Below the pieces are notes generated by a model. The model was not told the origin of the DNA and made no database searches. It worked only from the letters and a program-made list of their open reading frames with translations. DNA of 13,787 nucleotides from an uncultured Collinsella sp. (GTDB lineage Bacteria; Actinomycetota; Coriobacteriia; Coriobacteriales; Coriobacteriaceae). Shown in pieces: positions 13,507-13,787 of this stretch (the first letter of the stretch is position 1; each line of letters starts with the position of its first letter). The position numbers were made by a program, and so were the translations under genes. The stretch spans positions 1-13,787 of the forward strand of contig CATYEN010000057.1 in assembly GCA_958405565.1 (NCBI GenBank). The letters run 5' to 3'.

Positions 13507-13787
13507 CTACACCTCCAGCGGAACGATCTTGGTGCCATGGAGCTCGAAGACGCCTAGCGCCGCCGCGACCGCATCACGGTTGGCCGTGGTAATGCCGCCG
13601 CCGGGAAGAATGGCCAAACGATCGCCCGCATACTCGATGAGGCGGGCCAGATGATCGAAGTTGTCCTCAATCGACGTGCCGGCCGCGCCGCCATGCGTCA
13701 GAATGCGCGTAACACCGCAGTCGACAAGCGTGTCAATCGCATCGAGCTGAGCCTCGGGCGAGAGCTGGTCAAATGCCATGTGGAAGG
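13507..13787 (-). CDS. cutC: CutC-family protein, 3' part only
   Basis: The visible 93 codons are the C-terminal part of a TIM-barrel protein of the CutC family: FHMAFDQL at the window edge (FHRAFD in relatives), RILTHGGAAGTS (25-36 counted from the Met at 13779) and ILPGGGITTANRDAV (57-71), all typical CutC blocks. The in-frame Met at 13779 lies inside the FHMAFD motif and is not the start; the gene continues beyond the right edge. The family was first linked to copper tolerance in Escherichia coli, but its biochemical role remains unclear. It is the upstream partner of the DUF4931 gene, with a 3-nt gap. Confidence 0.85.
   Translation of the reverse strand, partial: FHMAFDQLSPEAQLDAIDTLVDCGVTRILTHGGAAGTSIEDNFDHLARLIEYAGDRLAILPGGGITTANRDAVAAALGVFELHGTKIVPLEV

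Overview
The window most likely comes from a high-GC Gram-positive gut bacterium of the class Coriobacteriia, probably Collinsella or a close relative. I infer this from the high GC content of the coding regions, the protein sequences, a RecJ that carries an extra helicase half, and a rel gene followed by a glyoxalase II-like gene, an order I recall from Actinobacteria. No 16S gene is present, so the genus is an inference. Nearly everything is transcribed leftwards (minus strand); the one clear exception is a bile acid:sodium symporter-family transporter at 11677-12675.

Layout from left to right: positions 1-308 are AT-richer sequence with no gene I can support. Positions 309-1740 hold the IF3 operon, read leftwards: leader with attenuator, infC, rpmI, rplT, terminator. 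Positions 1770-2084 hold a tRNA-Leu(CAA) gene with its terminator, plus a second copy of the tRNA 3' end and terminator separated from the first by a dense group of palindromes. Then come a transglutaminase-like gene with a recognisable promoter, a repeat-rich intergenic stretch (two diverged tandem copies, one forming a 92-bp hairpin), class II fructose-bisphosphate aldolase (fba), a glyoxalase II-like metallo-beta-lactamase-fold gene, bifunctional (p)ppGpp synthetase/hydrolase rel, and a RecJ exonuclease fused to an SF2 helicase. After the divergent transporter, a GalT/HIT-like DUF4931 gene and the 3' end of a cutC-family gene are read leftwards off the right edge.

How the genes work together: infC-rpmI-rplT is the classical translation operon and shows two layers of control. 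One is a non-AUG (AUA) start of infC directly behind a strong Shine-Dalgarno site, the hallmark of IF3 autoregulation. The other is a leader terminator with a competing antiterminator, resembling L20-controlled attenuation. recJ-helicase and rel are separated by only 15 nt and probably share a transcript, linking DNA end processing and the stringent response. cutC and the DUF4931 gene are translationally coupled: the ribosome binding site of the second lies inside the last codons of the first.

I see no complete mobile element, no CRISPR array and no obvious defence locus. The most unusual items are the infC start and leader, the att-like duplication of the tRNA-Leu 3' end, the RecJ-helicase fusion, and the tandem palindromic repeats between fba and the transglutaminase gene.
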